This document shows positions 1 through 13,245 of a stretch of 64,000 nt of DNA, in pieces. The DNA is from Botryotinia globosa (taxonomy: Eukaryota; Ascomycota; Leotiomycetes; Helotiales; Sclerotiniaceae). The stretch covers positions 1-64,000 of the forward strand of contig RCSZ01000025.1 of NCBI GenBank assembly GCA_014898425.1. The letters are read 5' to 3'. The stretch's first letter is position 1. The number at the start of each line of letters is the position of its first letter. The notes under the pieces were generated by a model that ran no database searches, was not told the DNA's origin, and worked only from the letters and a program-made list of their open reading frames with translations. A program made the translations under genes and the position numbers.

Positions 1-1798
1 ATAATAAATTGAAAGTTTTAATATATTAATTCAATTTAATATAGAAGTTAATATCTGATAAATAAAGCTATTCTTATAGATAAAGGTTTTTAGGAATACT
101 TGAAATTAAATGAATATAAAGACTAGTTGTACTTATCCTCTAAAATAATATATTAAAAGAGTTATTATTCTTTGTAATTACAGAGGAAATAGTATATATA
201 AGTGATTATAATTATTATAGAGTATATAGAGTTTATGAGAATTTTTTGATATAATTGCTTATTTATAAATATTATAAAATTGATATGAATTCTAAGATCT
301 AAGAAATATCTATTTTTATATAAATCCTTATGTAATGTTTTATCAAGATTTCTTTTCGCTTTTTATTAATTTTTAATAATCTTATTCAATAGTAATCGCT
401 ATATTTTATATTTCATTTTATTTCTTTAAATAGTCTTCCTATTTAATTAAGAATTAGCTATTTTTATTATTATAAATTTCATATATATTATCACGGGTTC
501 AATACATAGTTATGTGAATGTCTTAGACAATTATCCCCTTCTATATAGTCAGCGCTTCTCTATCTTTTTTTATATATGCCTTATGGAATATTATATATCT
601 TATTTAGTATTCAATTTGTATTATAATAATATATTCTATTTTTAAAAGAGTTTTATTATAATGAGAATAACCCAATTCTAAAAAGAAAATCTTTAATTTA
701 GCTTTTTATTTATATAAAATACGTTTTTTCATAACTTTAAGATCTTTTATACTTTTTAATCTTTATTTTTTAATTTTATTTCTATTTTTGTTTTATTTAT
801 ATTTATATTTTTATTTTATTTTATTTTATTTTCTTTTTCTATTATAGTTAATATATTAAATATCGTAGGTATTTATTTACTATCATTCATTTTATCTAGA
901 ATATTTAAAGCTGAAATCAATAATACTTTTAATTAATAATATTAGATTATAAAAGAAAATTGTCTAATCTTTAGAATTATAATCTTTAAAGCTTTGTTCT
1001 TTTATTAATATTAATATAAAATTAAAAGAATTATCTTAATTATATATACATTACTATTAATAATATATTCAATTCTCTTTATATCTTTTAACAAATATTC
1101 AAATGAAATCTAAATACAGAATAAGCTTTCGAAGTTATTATAAATATTCAATCAGATATTCAAAATAAATTAATTTAATTATTATAAATTCGAATTGCTT
1201 TTATCTAAAATAAAATCAATCATTATCAAACTTCAAAAGATCTCAACTTTCTTTATAAAAAGAAAACAGAATTGATATTTCAATAAGAGAAATATATTAT
1301 TTAAAAGTAGAATTTAAAACTCTATTGAATAACAAATTCGATTATTTTTAATATAGAAAAAAAAAGCTTTTATGTTTAGTTTCTTTTATTAATAATTATA
1401 TATTTTAAAAAAAGCTAATTAATATAAATAATCTTGTTTATAATATCTTGATTCATATTATTAATAATTCTTTTCTTAATAAGTTTGATAAACTTTATAT
1501 TTTAATTAATATAATATATAAAGTTAAATTCAGTTTGATAAACTTAAAGATAATCAATAAAATATCTTTTTTAGCTTTTTATATTCAATTCGAATATTTT
1601 AGCACTATATATTACAAGTAATTATATTAAATAATCATGATAATAAAAATAGATTTTTTATATAATTTTGAATAACTATTTATATAGAACTTTCATTTTT
1701 ATTATTTTATTAATATTCATAATTGAGGAGGGGAAGTTTGAAGTATAAAATTAGAATCTATATAAAAATATATATTTAATAGAATTCAGAATGAGTTT
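1..1798. other. A+T-rich degenerate DNA left of element 1
   Basis: This stretch is almost pure A/T with stops in every frame and looks like heavily RIP-mutated repeat. A short less-mutated patch lies near 490-600, with a few GC-containing words. I find no LTR pair, coding motif or RNA gene in it. The last five bases, AGTTT, are the left target-site duplication of element 1. Confidence 0.6.
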
Positions 1799-1959
1799 TG
1801 TGAGGACTGTGAACTGAAAAGGAGTCGTTTTAATGGTTTAGTTATTGATAAAGATCTAAGAGGAAGTTGGAAGCAAGGCTTCCAACTTATACTTAAAAGG
1901 ATTAATTAAAATAATTAATATAATTGATTATATATAGAGAGGGTTTGTGTATTTTTATA
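1799..1959 (-). repeat. 3' LTR of element 1
   Basis: The 161-bp LTR begins (plus strand) TGTGAGGACTGTGAACTG, with its G residues intact, and ends GTGTATTTTTATA, which is a RIP version of the other copy's GTGCGCCCTCACA. It is therefore well preserved at its outer end and mutated at its inner end. Both LTRs have exactly the same length. Confidence 0.93.
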
Positions 1960-1974
1960 ATTACCCCCGTTTTA
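1960..1974 (-). other. Polypurine tract of element 1
   Basis: On the minus strand a purine-rich run containing GGGGG abuts the 3' LTR at 1959. Its position and strand fit the plus-strand primer of an LTR retrotransposon and support the minus orientation given by the RT. The few remaining Gs are notable in so A+T-rich a region. Confidence 0.55.
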
Positions 1975-2062
1975 TAAATAAACCTTTAATCATTTCATTA
2001 GCAATAAAAACTAATACTAAAAAACAAAAAAAAGAATTACAAAAAACCTCATTATTCAAATT

Positions 2063-2138
2063 CCAAATTGCCTCTATAATCATAATATTTTATATCCCAA
2101 ATTGTCCTTATAATCGTAATACTTTATATCCCAAATTG
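2063..2138. repeat. 34-bp tandem repeat near the 3' end of element 1
   Basis: The word CCAAATTG recurs at 2063, 2097 and 2131, and the sequence between repeats with a few C/T differences, giving a little over two copies of a 34-bp unit. It lies between the polypurine tract and the presumed end of pol. Its function is unknown, and the short plus-strand frames over it are not convincing genes. Confidence 0.7.
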
Positions 2139-5100
2139 TTCCCATTATTCATAATAATTGTGAATTTGCTACTATCGATATCATTATATTGATAATCATT
2201 CAATAAAAACCAAAGTTCAGCTATAAATAAAAACAAAGGAAACTTGTTAATTGATTGAGAAAGAATTCTGTGTATTACCTGGGTTTTTTCTAATTGTTGT
2301 TTAGAATCCATCTAACATCAAGCTTTGTATTATTGATTCTTGATAATGATGGTAGTAGATTCTTTCTTTTATCAAATAATAATTTTTATTCTTATTAATA
2401 CTATTCAAAGCTTGATTTTTTGATTGGATAATTAGTATACTAGTATTATATTTATCATTTTGTAATAATAAACTAAATATTATAATATAAATTCGAAAAA
2501 ATTCAATTGATTTGAAATCCTTTTTTCCTTTTAATAAATAATATATAACTTTCTTATCTAATTATATTATATTCTGTAATTGATATCAATTATATAAATA
2601 ATTTCGGGCTAATCATATTATAGTCTTTATATTAATTACTCTACAAAAATTCATATCCTTTATATTATAATTTATTAGTATTTTCTATATATAATCTTTA
2701 TAAATAAATAAACTATTTATAATTATTAAATCGTTCTATATGAATTTCTGCGATTTATTAACAAAACTTATATATAGAACTGTTCTATTTAAATAGATTT
2801 TAATAAATATCGAAACTTTTTATTATAAATCTTTATAATATAATTTAAAATTTATAACTTCTAAGATTTTGTTTATTTGTTTTATTAATTTTCTTTCTTT
2901 TTATATATATAAATCTGTTTGTAAATATTTGTAGATTATATTTATATTATTATTAACTTTTTCTAATTTATTTGATTTTGGATTAGGTTTGTATATAATA
3001 TTTTATTAATGAAAAATTTGTTATAAAAAATCTTACTTTATATTTTCGCTATATTATTGTATTAATTGATATAAATTATTAATTTTATTACAAAGATTTT
3101 CGATATTGTTTTCAATTAATTTTTTTGTAGATTTCAATATAAATCATTCAAATTTGTTATTCAAATATTAATAATTTAAATTATTTCTTCTCACAATTAC
3201 ATTTTGATTCTTTAATATAATATTATTTATCTTTGGTTTTTTATAATATTATAAATATAATTATTATTAGTTTTACAAAATAATTCTAAATTATTTCTAG
3301 ATTTTATTTCAATATTACCTTTATCTAATAACTGTTTTTATTATTATTCAATAAAAACGATTTCTATAAATCCTTTTAATTTATTAGAAATTAACAAAAC
3401 AAATTCTTAGTATTTAATATATTTCTTATATACTTTATAAATCATTATTCGATTATATTCTAAAAATATTTTTATTACTATATTTTGATTTTTCTAATCC
3501 TTTTAATTAAATTCCTTATATTCAAATCCAAACACACTAAAAGTTATTACTAATATCCATATTTACTTATAATTATTCAATCAAAGATTTAATTAAAATC
3601 AAATCTATATTTTCCTATATATCTTAATAATTACTTACTTTATCTTTTTTCAATATTTCTTATTTTCTTTCTTAAAATTTACAACAAATAAATATTCGAT
3701 TTTTTTTTTATATTTCGATTTGGATTCAAAATATATATAATAAAATTAACTTTGTTTTTATTTTTAAAATGATATCAAATTCATTTAAATTAATTATATC
3801 CATTATTCTATTTTTATATTGATTTTTGCTTTTAAATAAATAATAATAATAATTTGAGTTATAATAAAAAAGCTATTTGATAATTTGTTTTTTTATTTAT
3901 AATCTATTATATTATAATATCAATCAGAAAATATAATTTTTTAATAAAACTTCAAATTCGCAGATTAACAATAATAATCGAAAGTTTATTTTTCTATTTG
4001 ATTATATTAAAAAAAAAACTATAGTTTTTTATTTTATTTTATTTGAAAATAAGATTTATTCTATACATTTTTATTTATATTATAAATTCTACTCTAATAT
4101 CTACTAGCCACTTTATATCCCTTATCTTGAGATATATAATCGATATTCATTTTCGATTTAAACAAATTTGAAAATTTTTTTGATAAATAATTATATTATT
4201 AAATCTGAATTATAATTATTGATTAATAAATAATTATAATCTAATATTTATAATATATTTTATAAAACAGAAACTAATCATAATTCTTTCAGATTCTATT
4301 AGATTTTCTTTCTTTGAAAAAATAGAAATAAAATTAATATAATCATTCTTTTATAATTCCATTTAAAATAAAAGGTTTTCTTTTATAAAATTCTATAATC
4401 TTTTTCTTAAAGTTTTTTAGATCTTCTAATAATTATTAACTATCCTTATTCTAAAAATAGCTTTTCCAATATATTTGATATTACAGTTTTTTTTAATACT
4501 TATATATTCTTAAATTTAGGATTCTTTCTATTTCCCATTCTAATATCTTATTTTCATAGATCTTATTTATAATTATTTCTATTACAAATAATTTTAATAT
4601 ATCTTTAAATTTATTCATTTTGTTTGCTATTTTATATAATATTAATAAATTTATATAAAAAACATTATAGCATTTATAGAATATTGAGAACTTAATTCAA
4701 TAACTCTATAAATCAATATTTTCGAATACTTTAAAAAGTCCTAATTTTTTAGACCCTAACTTTTTATATTTTCAACTTGTTATTAGATTCTTATAAAATA
4801 ACTATACTTGATCTTTAATATTGAATAATAATAAGTAGTATTTTATATTATAATATTTTGCTTATATATCTTATACATATATCAAATCTTCTATCAATTA
4901 TTAATATAATTCTTTCAATTTCTTTACTAATTGTTTTATATCTTTTAACCTTTTATTTATAATTATAATAATCTGAAATAATAGAATATTTTTCCTATTT
5001 ATTTTGAAAAGTAATAATTTAGTATTTAAAATAAAAGTCGAATTGTATACATATTCTGCCAAATATAATAGATTTATTTAATTGTTTTATTTATAATTGA

Positions 5101-5299
5101 TATATATTCTAAGATATATTTCTATAATCTAATTTAATTTTTCAATTGAATTATTTATTTATAAATAAAATATTATAAACAATTTTCAGATTATACTTAA
5201 ATACTTTATAAATATTATTCAAAATATACTTATAAACAAATCTACTTTATCCATAATAATAAAATTTGATATTCTATATTCTATAAACACTTTTTTTAG

Positions 5300-5525
5300 A
5301 AAAAGATAAGCAAATTGGATTAATATTATATTCTTTTTATATAATAGGAATTTTACTTCCTTTATTATTTTATAAATTATATTTAATATAATATTATAAA
5401 TAGAATATAATTATATATTTCCTTTTTTCTTATTATTAAAATCTATTTTGAATCTTGATATTAATAAATCTGTAATTAGATTTAATATTATATCTTTCTA
5501 TAATTTATTTGAAATAAATATTAGA
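5300..5525 (-). pseudogene. Integrase core remnant of element 1
   Basis: Minus-strand translation around 5480 gives LNLITDLL, then a K/N-rich stretch ending KKKGNI. This is the RIP-altered form of the Ty3/Gypsy integrase pattern (M/L)DFITDLP...G.IYD. The first catalytic Asp of the DDE triad is Asn (AAT, 5480-5482), a G-to-A change on the coding strand. The spacing of about 1.4 kb downstream of the RT active site matches element 2 (about 1.5 kb) and normal Gypsy order. In-frame stops follow. The exact ends of the domain cannot be drawn. Confidence 0.7.
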
Positions 5526-6654
5526 ATTAATTCTTTTATAATTATTATATATAATGATTTGTTATATTAACAAGTTAAATATAAATATATATAATCTTTG
5601 ATATCTGTATTCATTTTTTGTTAATATAATATTCTTTTTATTATTTTAATTATTCTATTTTTACTGAAATATCCTATAGTTAAGGAATTGTAGAATTTCT
5701 TTATTAAATCTTTTTATAATATTTTATTTATTGAAATAAACAATCTTGTTTTATTATAATATTATAATTCCTTTTTTAAATTGAATTAAATTCCTATTGA
5801 ATTGAAATATAATTATTAATAATATCGAATTGAATTGATAAGATTTAATTATTGCTTTAGGCTTTTCTAAATATTATTTAAACTTTTCTTTAATATTTCC
5901 CTAATCTGAAATATAATAAGGAATTCGATTCTTTCTATATCAATATAATTCTCATTCATTTCTTGTAATTCTTTAAATATATATAATATACCTTCCTCGA
6001 TTTCCCTTTTTATAATATCTTCAATTAAATATAATATATCAAATTAGCTATCTAATAACAACAACAAATCCATAGTTTATTTTTATAATTTTAAAAGAAA
6101 TATTAATTCTATTGTCTTATATTAATAATCCGTTTTTTTAAAAAAGCTATTAGTAAGATTTCTTTTCTCTAATCTATATATAATAATATAGTCGATTATT
6201 AATAATATTATTATTTATCTAGCTTATCTTTTTATAAAGATTTTGGAGATTGTAAAATACTTTAAATTATTATAATTAAAGATAATAGTTACTTAATATT
6301 AAACTCCTTCTAGAAAATAATATTAATATTTGATGGATTTTATTATTACAAATAATTCTTAATCAAATATTATATAATTCATCTTTGCTAATATTAAGTT
6401 TTAAAAATAAAATATAATCAGGTATTTATATATATCTTTTTAGATTTGTAATAATATTCTATATAATATTCTAATAGATATATCCGTTTCCAAAAAATAA
6501 ACTAATATTATAATAAAATAGTATAATAATAAAATCTTAATAAAAACAATTTTGAATATATTAAAAGCTTTTTTATAATTTTTAATTTATTTGAACTTTT
6601 TCTTTTCTTTTGTATTGTTTGTTATTGATAATATAATATCGCTATAACTAAATA

Positions 6655-7440
6655 TAAATTATTTATAGAAATTATAAAACCTTAGAAATAATAATACTTT
6701 TTGTATTAATTTTGATATTGATTATTCTGTAATTAAGCCAATCCTAGTTTGATTTATAGCGATTCCTTTATTTAAAACAATATAACTTAGAAATTCCATT
6801 TTTTTTATACTGAATTGATATTTTTCGAGTTTACAAAATAATCTCTATTTCAATAACTTCTCCAAGATTTGTTTTATATAAGATTTGTAATTTTCTTTAT
6901 TTTTCGAATAGATTAAAATATTATTCAAATATATAATAATCGATTTATCAATGAATTCTTATAGGTATTGATTAATATATATTTGGAAAGTGATTGGAGT
7001 ATTATACAAACCGAATAGCAATATTAGATATTCGAATGATTCGAAATATATAAAAAAAGCTATTTTTTATTTATCATTTGAATAAATTCTTATTAAATTG
7101 TAGATCCTATATAGATCAAGTTTTGTAAATACCTTTACCTTTTCAAAGCGATTTAATATTTTCGAAATAAATGGAATAGGATATTGATTTGATATTGTAT
7201 TATTATTTATATCTCTAAAATCTATATATAAATATAATTCCTTAATACTTTTCTTGTATATAAACAAAAGCGATATTTCTACTTCTAATTTTGATGGTTT
7301 TATAAATCCTAATATAAATATCTTTGTAATATACTTTCTAAATATCTCAAGTTTATATTTAGATAGATTATATAGCAATTCAAATTTTAATTGATAATTT
7401 TTTCGAAAAACGATTTTGTAATCAATTCCGGATTTATAGG
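6655..7440 (-). pseudogene. Gypsy reverse transcriptase remnant of element 1
   Basis: Minus-strand reading gives the Ty3/Gypsy RT blocks in order: LLYNLSKYKLE, then GFIKPSK, then LYLYIDFRDIN with NQYPIPFISKILNR, then VFTKLDLYRIYNLIRI, then FEYLILLFGLYNTPITFQ, then the active site YLNNILIYSKN, then MEFLSYIVLNKGIAI and the thumb-region FLRFYNFYKYL. The open part 7067-7378 is 103 codons. The YLDD box is YLNN (6920-6931); both Asp-to-Asn changes fit RIP. Stops interrupt the frame after 7067. Family assignment is secure because motif order and spacing are kept; enzyme activity is impossible. Confidence 0.93.
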
Positions 7441-10171
7441 ATAGTAATTTTTCTATTTCTTTTTTATTAAATAATAAAGAGTATTTCGAATATATATTTG
7501 GGATTTTCCTAAATACTTTCTAAATGATTATATAGTTTATTCTATTATCATTTGTAAGCATTAGAAATAACAATATTATTATAATTATATCCTTTTCTGA
7601 TATAATCTCTGCTTTTTTAGTTATATTATATATAAAATTCAAGAAATCAAATATGTTTAATATAATTTGTAATTTTGAATTATTATTGTTGGATATTTTA
7701 CTTAATTTCTAATCTATTTTTAGATTATACTATTGAAGTTATAAAAATCCAAGTATAATATCATCTATTTTTAATAATATAACTCTGAATTTTGATAATA
7801 TATTATCTTTGATTAATAAATATTCAAAATTGATTTCCTTATAAGCTGAAGTAAATATTGGTTTTAAAATATTTTTATTTATATTTCTAATTGATAAATA
7901 ATATATATTTAACTTTTTATATTAAATCTATTTTACTATTTTTGAAGAAATGAAATTCGTTATTATAATAAAATCGATAATTGCTATAAATAATATCTTA
8001 TCTTCGTTTTTGTTTAGATAAATAATAATTGTTATTTGAAAAAGATTTTTTATATTCAATAATTGAAAAAAATCTATAATATCCTTGTAATTATAATATT
8101 AATATAATTAATTTTTTATTTTTATTAATAATTCTATATTATATAATTCTAATATTATTAGTTATTATAATTCCCTTTTTTATATTAGAACTAATATTAA
8201 TAATATCTTTTCAATTTAATCTAAATATATTGATTATATAACACTGAGTATTTAGTATTGAATTGTTGTTTTTTGTATTAGATTTGATAATCGATAATTA
8301 TATAAATCCTTATCCTCTTTTATAATAACAATCGAGGATCTTCCTAGATTTCTTTTTAACTTAATATAATTTTCTTTGAAATAGTTATTTCTTTTTTGTT
8401 TCAATACTTTTATTGTTAAAGAAAACTATTGTTTTCTAACTGTTTATTTTCTTTTCTATTAATTAATTGATTCTTACAATTACTAATCTAATAACCTATT
8501 TTTTTATATTTGAAATATATCTTATCTTTTTTATATCTCTTTCTTTATTTTATTAAGATTTCAAAAAATCTTATTTCTTTTCTCTTTTTTCTATATAAAT
8601 TGTTATTGGATTTAATTGAATTGAAAATATTATATTATATATTCTTATTTGATTTTTTTTCTTTCTCAAATCTTATTTACTTATTATTAATTGGAAACAA
8701 TTGTTCTTATATATATAGGAAATTCTCTGCATTTTATACTATTATTTTCAATTTTTCGAATATTATAAGTAATACTTTATTATAATTTATATAGATATAT
8801 AAGAGAATAGATTTAATCAATTTTATAAAATAATATGTAATTATTGTTTGATCTTTATATATTCACAAAACATCTTAAAGGATTGATTCGAAATAATTAT
8901 TGAAATCTTATATTATTTGTTTTTCGAATATAATAGCTTTTACTATTTGAAGGTTAGTTTTTAGACCTATATTAATAGGATTATATTAACTGAACAATTA
9001 ATTTTTTAAAAGATTTTAATTCTCGAATTTTATAATGATTAAGGAATTATTATATAATTATATTAATATAATTTGCTTTTTAATATCTCCATCAATATAA
9101 TTTTTTATTAGTACTATTTGTTATATAACATCGAAAATATCTTTTAATACGAAATAATCTTCTAACTTTATGATTTATAATCTAATATCAGTTTTCCCTT
9201 TTTCAAAGAATAAAAATACTTTAGTTCTAGATTTATTTTAAAAAGATTTTATAAACAATATAAGTGAAATACTAATACCAATAATAGTTAATATATTTCG
9301 AATATTTAATAATAATGATTTACTTGATTTAATATCCATAAAGATTCTTTTATTTATAAAAAATTGTAGATTATTAAATCTTACAATATTATCAATCGAA
9401 ATATTATATATAAATATTACTAATTGATATTCTATTGCTATTATTCTTGCTTTTTTTTCTTTATCCTTTTTAATCTATATTTCCAATTGTTTTTTTTGTT
9501 GGATTATAATCTTCTGTGATTCTTTCGATATATTTGAATAAAACAAGAAATCCTTTTGTCTTATAATGGTTTAACTATTTATATCTTTTTATAGATTAAT
9601 TTGATAATAACAATTAATAATAATTGATAAATAAAAATATATTGAAATAGAGATTTCAGATTTGCTTATTTCAAATAATAAGAAACTTTTTATTTGGTTT
9701 TCTTTTTGAAAACTTATATTAATTCTTTTCTCAAATTGAATTCGAAGATTTGAATAATTCGTTTTTTGAAAACTTATAATAATTATTTCTTCGAATTGAA
9801 TTTAAAGATTTGAATAGTTTATTCCTTCCTTATTTTGGTTTATATTTACTTCTAATTATTTTCCTTGTTTAATAATTCCTTTTATATACATTTTTTCAAT
9901 CATTATTTGTTTTAATTAAAAGATTTTATTTCATTCAAAAAATAATAAATTGAATAACACCTTTAATTCTATTAACCCTTATAATCTTATATTCCTAATA
10001 GCCATTTTTTATTAGTTTAATTTTATTATATAAAACCTACAAATAGCCTAGGATTTGTTTAGATAATATTATAAATTATTGTAATTTTTCTCTGGAAACA
10101 ATTCAGATCTGTTTTGTATATATTCTGTATACAAACAATTTCTATCCAATTCAAAAGGTGATTAATAACTC
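7441..10171 (-). pseudogene. Unresolved 5' half of element 1 (expected gag and protease)
   Basis: By position this should hold gag and the start of pol, since the 5' LTR is at 10172-10332. RIP has produced so many stops that I cannot recover a zinc knuckle or protease motif. A plus-strand frame of 91 codons at 8510-8785 is A/T-driven and sits antisense to the expected gag, so I do not count it. No convincing tRNA primer-binding complement is visible next to the 5' LTR. Confidence 0.45.
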
Positions 10172-10332
10172 TATAAAAACTATAAATTGAAAAGGAATCG
10201 TTTTAATGATTTAATTATTAATAAAGATCTAAGAGGAAATTGGAAGCGAGGCTTCCAACTTATACTTGAAAGGATTAGCTAAAATGACTAGTATAACCGG
10301 TCACGTGCAGAGAGGGTCTGTGCGCCCTCACA
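10172..10332 (-). repeat. 5' LTR of element 1
   Basis: This is the 161-bp partner of 1799-1959. Its inner end TATAAAAACTATAAATTG matches the partner's TGTGAGGACTGTGAACTG at every position once G-to-A and C-to-T changes are allowed. Its outer end keeps GTCACGTGCAGAG and CGCCCTCACA intact. The CACGTG E-box palindrome lies near the start of the LTR in element orientation and could have been a promoter site; that role is inference. Confidence 0.93.
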
Positions 10333-11182
10333 AGTTTAGATTTTATATAATTATATATAACTATAATTAATATGTTACCTACTATATTAATATTATCAAA
10401 TCTTATAAATCTTAATACTTTTAAGATATAAAATCAATGAAAGAAAAGAATATCAATTAAATCTATATTATTATTATATTTTAATTAAAGAAATTTAAAT
10501 TAATTAAAAAGATTATAAAATATTTTGAAATTTTGAAATTAACTTTTATAATTAGAATTATTAAAAGGAAATTATATATTCAATTCTACAAAATAATTTA
10601 AATGCTTTTAAATATAAAAATAAATATTTTAATATAATTAACTTTATGATTTATTATCATTAGATTTCTTATTATATTGATATTAGTAAAAAAGAATTAA
10701 TAAAATTTATTGTTAATATATTTAAATTATATTATTTCGAACTTTTATTTAAATAGAAATTCTATTTATAAATTATAAATAAATCTATAAATTCTAAAAA
10801 TAATATTCAGAACTCAAAATATATTATTTATATTAATTAAAATCTTATTAGATTAAAAAAACAATTTCAGAAAATATTTAAATTTAATTCAATATATTTC
10901 ATATATATCTTATTAAACAAAAATATAAATTAAATAATATATATAATATAAAAGAAATCAAATTTAAATATAATTCAGTATATTTCATATATATCTTATT
11001 AAACAAAAATATAAATTAAATAATATATATAATATAAACAAAACTAAATTTAAAATTAGAAATACTTAGAATATACATATTATTATCAACTCTATTTAAA
11101 ATTTAAATTAAAAGATTACAATTAATAAACAGGAACGAATGATTATATTTAAACATATTAATATAATTAAAAAAAGCTCTAT
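10333..11182. other. A+T-rich spacer with an 86-bp tandem duplication
   Basis: No gene is visible. A block beginning TATTTCATATATATCTTATT occurs at 10895 and again at 10981, and the similarity runs about 70 bp in each copy, giving an 86-bp period ending near 11038. The copies are almost identical, so the duplication is younger than most of the decay around it. Confidence 0.7.
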
Positions 11183-11199
11183 TTGTTAGGATATATATA

Positions 11200-11325
11200 T
11201 AGTAATAAGCTGTCCGGACTTCAATCCCTGATACTGTGCCTTTTGAGGTCAGATTGCGTGCGTGGCGTAGTGGTAAAGCTTATAACTTCTATTGGTTCCA
11301 TGCGTATTGGTTCCATGCACGTGAC
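11200..11325 (+). other. GC-normal islet with tRNA-like promoter boxes
   Basis: About 125 bp of ordinary composition sit inside the A+T desert. The islet contains TGGCGTAGTGGTAAAGCTT, which resembles a tRNA A box, followed by GGTTCCATGC twice (11294 and 11308), which resembles a degenerate B box. GTGCGTG (11258-11264) nearly pairs with CATGCAC (11314-11320), one mismatch, as an acceptor stem would. The span is too short and the anticodon arm is not recoverable, so this is not a functional tRNA. It may be a tRNA-derived SINE head or a tRNA pseudogene. Confidence 0.35.
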
Positions 11326-11636
11326 ACTATTATTTATAATCATTTTCAAAACTCAAAATACAAATTCTATATAAATTCCCAAATATATATTTCAAAACCA
11401 ATAATTCTCTATTAATACAAATAAATAAACCTTAAATAATTATAAATTAAAATAACTAAAAAAGAGTTTTAAATCAAAAACCCAGAAAATATTAAATAAA
11501 AGATTTCAACTTTTGATTATAAATAACTATTTAAATTATATTACAAATAACTTTATTACTTTCTATATAAAGAAAAATATTGATTTATTTATATTACTTT
11601 TTTATTACTTTTATTTACTTTAATCATTTAATATTA
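11326..11636. other. A+T-rich spacer
   Basis: This is degenerate A/T-rich sequence with no motif, repeat pair or reading frame that I can support. It ends in TTA directly before the GC-rich terminus of the next repeat. Confidence 0.5.
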
Positions 11637-12200
11637 CCAGGGGCCTGCGAGCCCCCGGACCCCTTGCTTTTTGAGAAAGTATTAATTATTTTATAATTAT
11701 AAAAATCTAAAAAAGAAATTTTATTGAAAGCTTGCAGGCGAAGTCGGTTTACCTTTTTTTATTTAGATTTTTTATTTTTATTCAGATTTTTCATTTTTAT
11801 TTACATTTTAGTGGGTCATTTCACTTCGAATCATTAATTATACCACTGAACTACGAAAGCTATAATATTAAAATAATTTTTATTAATTTTAGGCTCACTA
11901 CATTCAATATAACCCTCTTCCAATTGATTATATAAGCTCCAACTATATCTATACTAGTTAAACTTCAACCCTTTAGAAAACGCTTAGTTTTGAAGCTAGC
12001 AATATAAAAAGTATATTATTTGAAAGCTTTTAGTTTTTTATATATAGTTACCACTTCTTTTTTTTTTTTCAATTCATATTAACTTGAATAAGTTAATTTA
12101 AATGATTTTGTTGAAAAAGTAAGGAGTTGCGCTCTGGTTACAATGCCAAGAAAGTCGAGCCAATCAGATCGCTTGAATCGAGTCTCACTAAGCGAGAGTT
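11637..12200 (-). mobile_element. Short interspersed repeat, left copy (GC-hairpin/CTGG terminus)
   Basis: Read on the minus strand, the unit starts near AACTCTCGCTTAGTGAGAC and ends GGGGTCCGGGGGCTCGCAGG then CCCCTGG. The GGGGC...GCCCC hairpin sits at the 3' end. The reverse complement of the whole unit recurs at 24467-25214. In the middle, minus strand, CGTAGTTCAGTGGTATAAT resembles a tRNA A box. The end CTGG followed by host T fits a Helitron-type CTRR 3' terminus, while the A box suggests a SINE; I cannot choose. Both GC-rich ends escaped RIP although the A/T-rich middle differs between copies mostly by C-to-T/G-to-A. Confidence 0.75.
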
Positions 12201-13083
12201 CTCTTTTTTCGTATATATAGACACCTTCGGCCTTTGCAAGCGGCAAGAATATTAAGGAGATAAACCTCCAATAATATATAAATTTATAAAATAATATTAT
12301 ATTCTAAAGATTAATTAATATTTTCAAATTAATATAAAATAAGACCGTGAAAAACTAAATATATAATTTTTTTTTCAAAATATTAGAAAAAAACATTAAG
12401 TTTTTTTAATATTAAAACTGACTAAATTTTTTTTAATTTAATATCTTTTACCATACAAAAAATATACAATTTATTACTATTTAACTTCTCCTAATAATCT
12501 TCTATCCTATAAATAAAAACCTTTAATCAAAATCAAAATTTATTTATATTTAAAAACCTTTTTTTAAATAAAATAAAATTAAAATGAATAAATTAAATCT
12601 TTAATAAAACTCTAATAAACAATAATTTTTTTATTACTGATTCATTAATATATTAAAAGAATAATTAAATTTATAGAATCTCAAAATATTAAGATAATTC
12701 TATTTCAAAAACAATTTGCTAATATTCAAAAGATAATTGAAATTCAAAAAAAGAAAACTAAAAGCAAACAAATCAAATCATAAACTTAATTCATTTTTAA
12801 TAATAAAGAAATACTAAAAATAATTTATAAAACAAAAAAAACTTAAAAAGAAAAAACTATAAAAATGATTATATAAATATTTAATTAAAAAATTAGAAAA
12901 AAGATTAAAAAAAACTAGAAAATAATTCAAATAATTTAAAATTAGAATCAACAGAATATTTAGTTTATATAATAAGATTATATAAAGAGAATTAAATTTT
13001 ATAATTCAATTCTCTATATAATCTGATTCATTAGAATTTACGTTATATTAATTCTCTTTAATTTATTATAATTTTAATATTAT
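12201..13083. other. A+T-rich spacer
   Basis: The first 60 bases keep a GC-bearing patch (ACACCTTCGGCCTTTGCAAG) of unknown origin. The rest is A/T-rich and A-biased, with no LTR, RNA gene or usable frame. It ends with ATTAT, the left target-site duplication of element D. Confidence 0.5.
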
Positions 13084-13245
13084 TGTCGGGATAAGGATTA
13101 TATAACCGTACTAACACTCGTACTAGTGTCTCGGCATTATAATATAGATATATTATAACTTTAGTTTTTAGAATCTCAAGCAATATTATAATAGTATAAA
13201 CTATAAATCTATATTATCTTTATCATTCCTATAATAATATTAACA
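13084..13245 (+). repeat. LTR1 of element D
   Basis: This 162-bp LTR starts TGTCGGGATAAGGATTATAT and ends ATAATATTAACA, so it has TGT...ACA termini. The first 55 bases retain CCGTACTAACACTCG and GTGTCTCGGC, whereas LTR2 shows only C-to-T/G-to-A derivatives there. It also serves as the empty-site reference for the MITE in LTR3. Confidence 0.85.

Larger units (their letters stand above)
1799..10332 (-). mobile_element. Gypsy-type LTR retrotransposon 1, RIP-inactivated
   Basis: This is a structurally complete 8,534-bp element. It is bounded by two 161-bp direct repeats (1799-1959 and 10172-10332) and flanked by the 5-bp target-site duplication AGTTT (1794-1798 and 10333-10337). The ends are TGTGAGG and CCTCACA. 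Reverse transcriptase and integrase remains read on the minus strand in Ty3/Gypsy order, RT before integrase. A minus-strand purine run with GGGGG sits just inside the 1799-1959 LTR, as a polypurine tract should, so 10172-10332 is the 5' LTR. The LTR differences are C-to-T or G-to-A, so this is RIP decay rather than random drift. Nothing is intact enough to be active. The extra 2-3 kb between integrase and 3' LTR is not explained. Confidence 0.93.
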
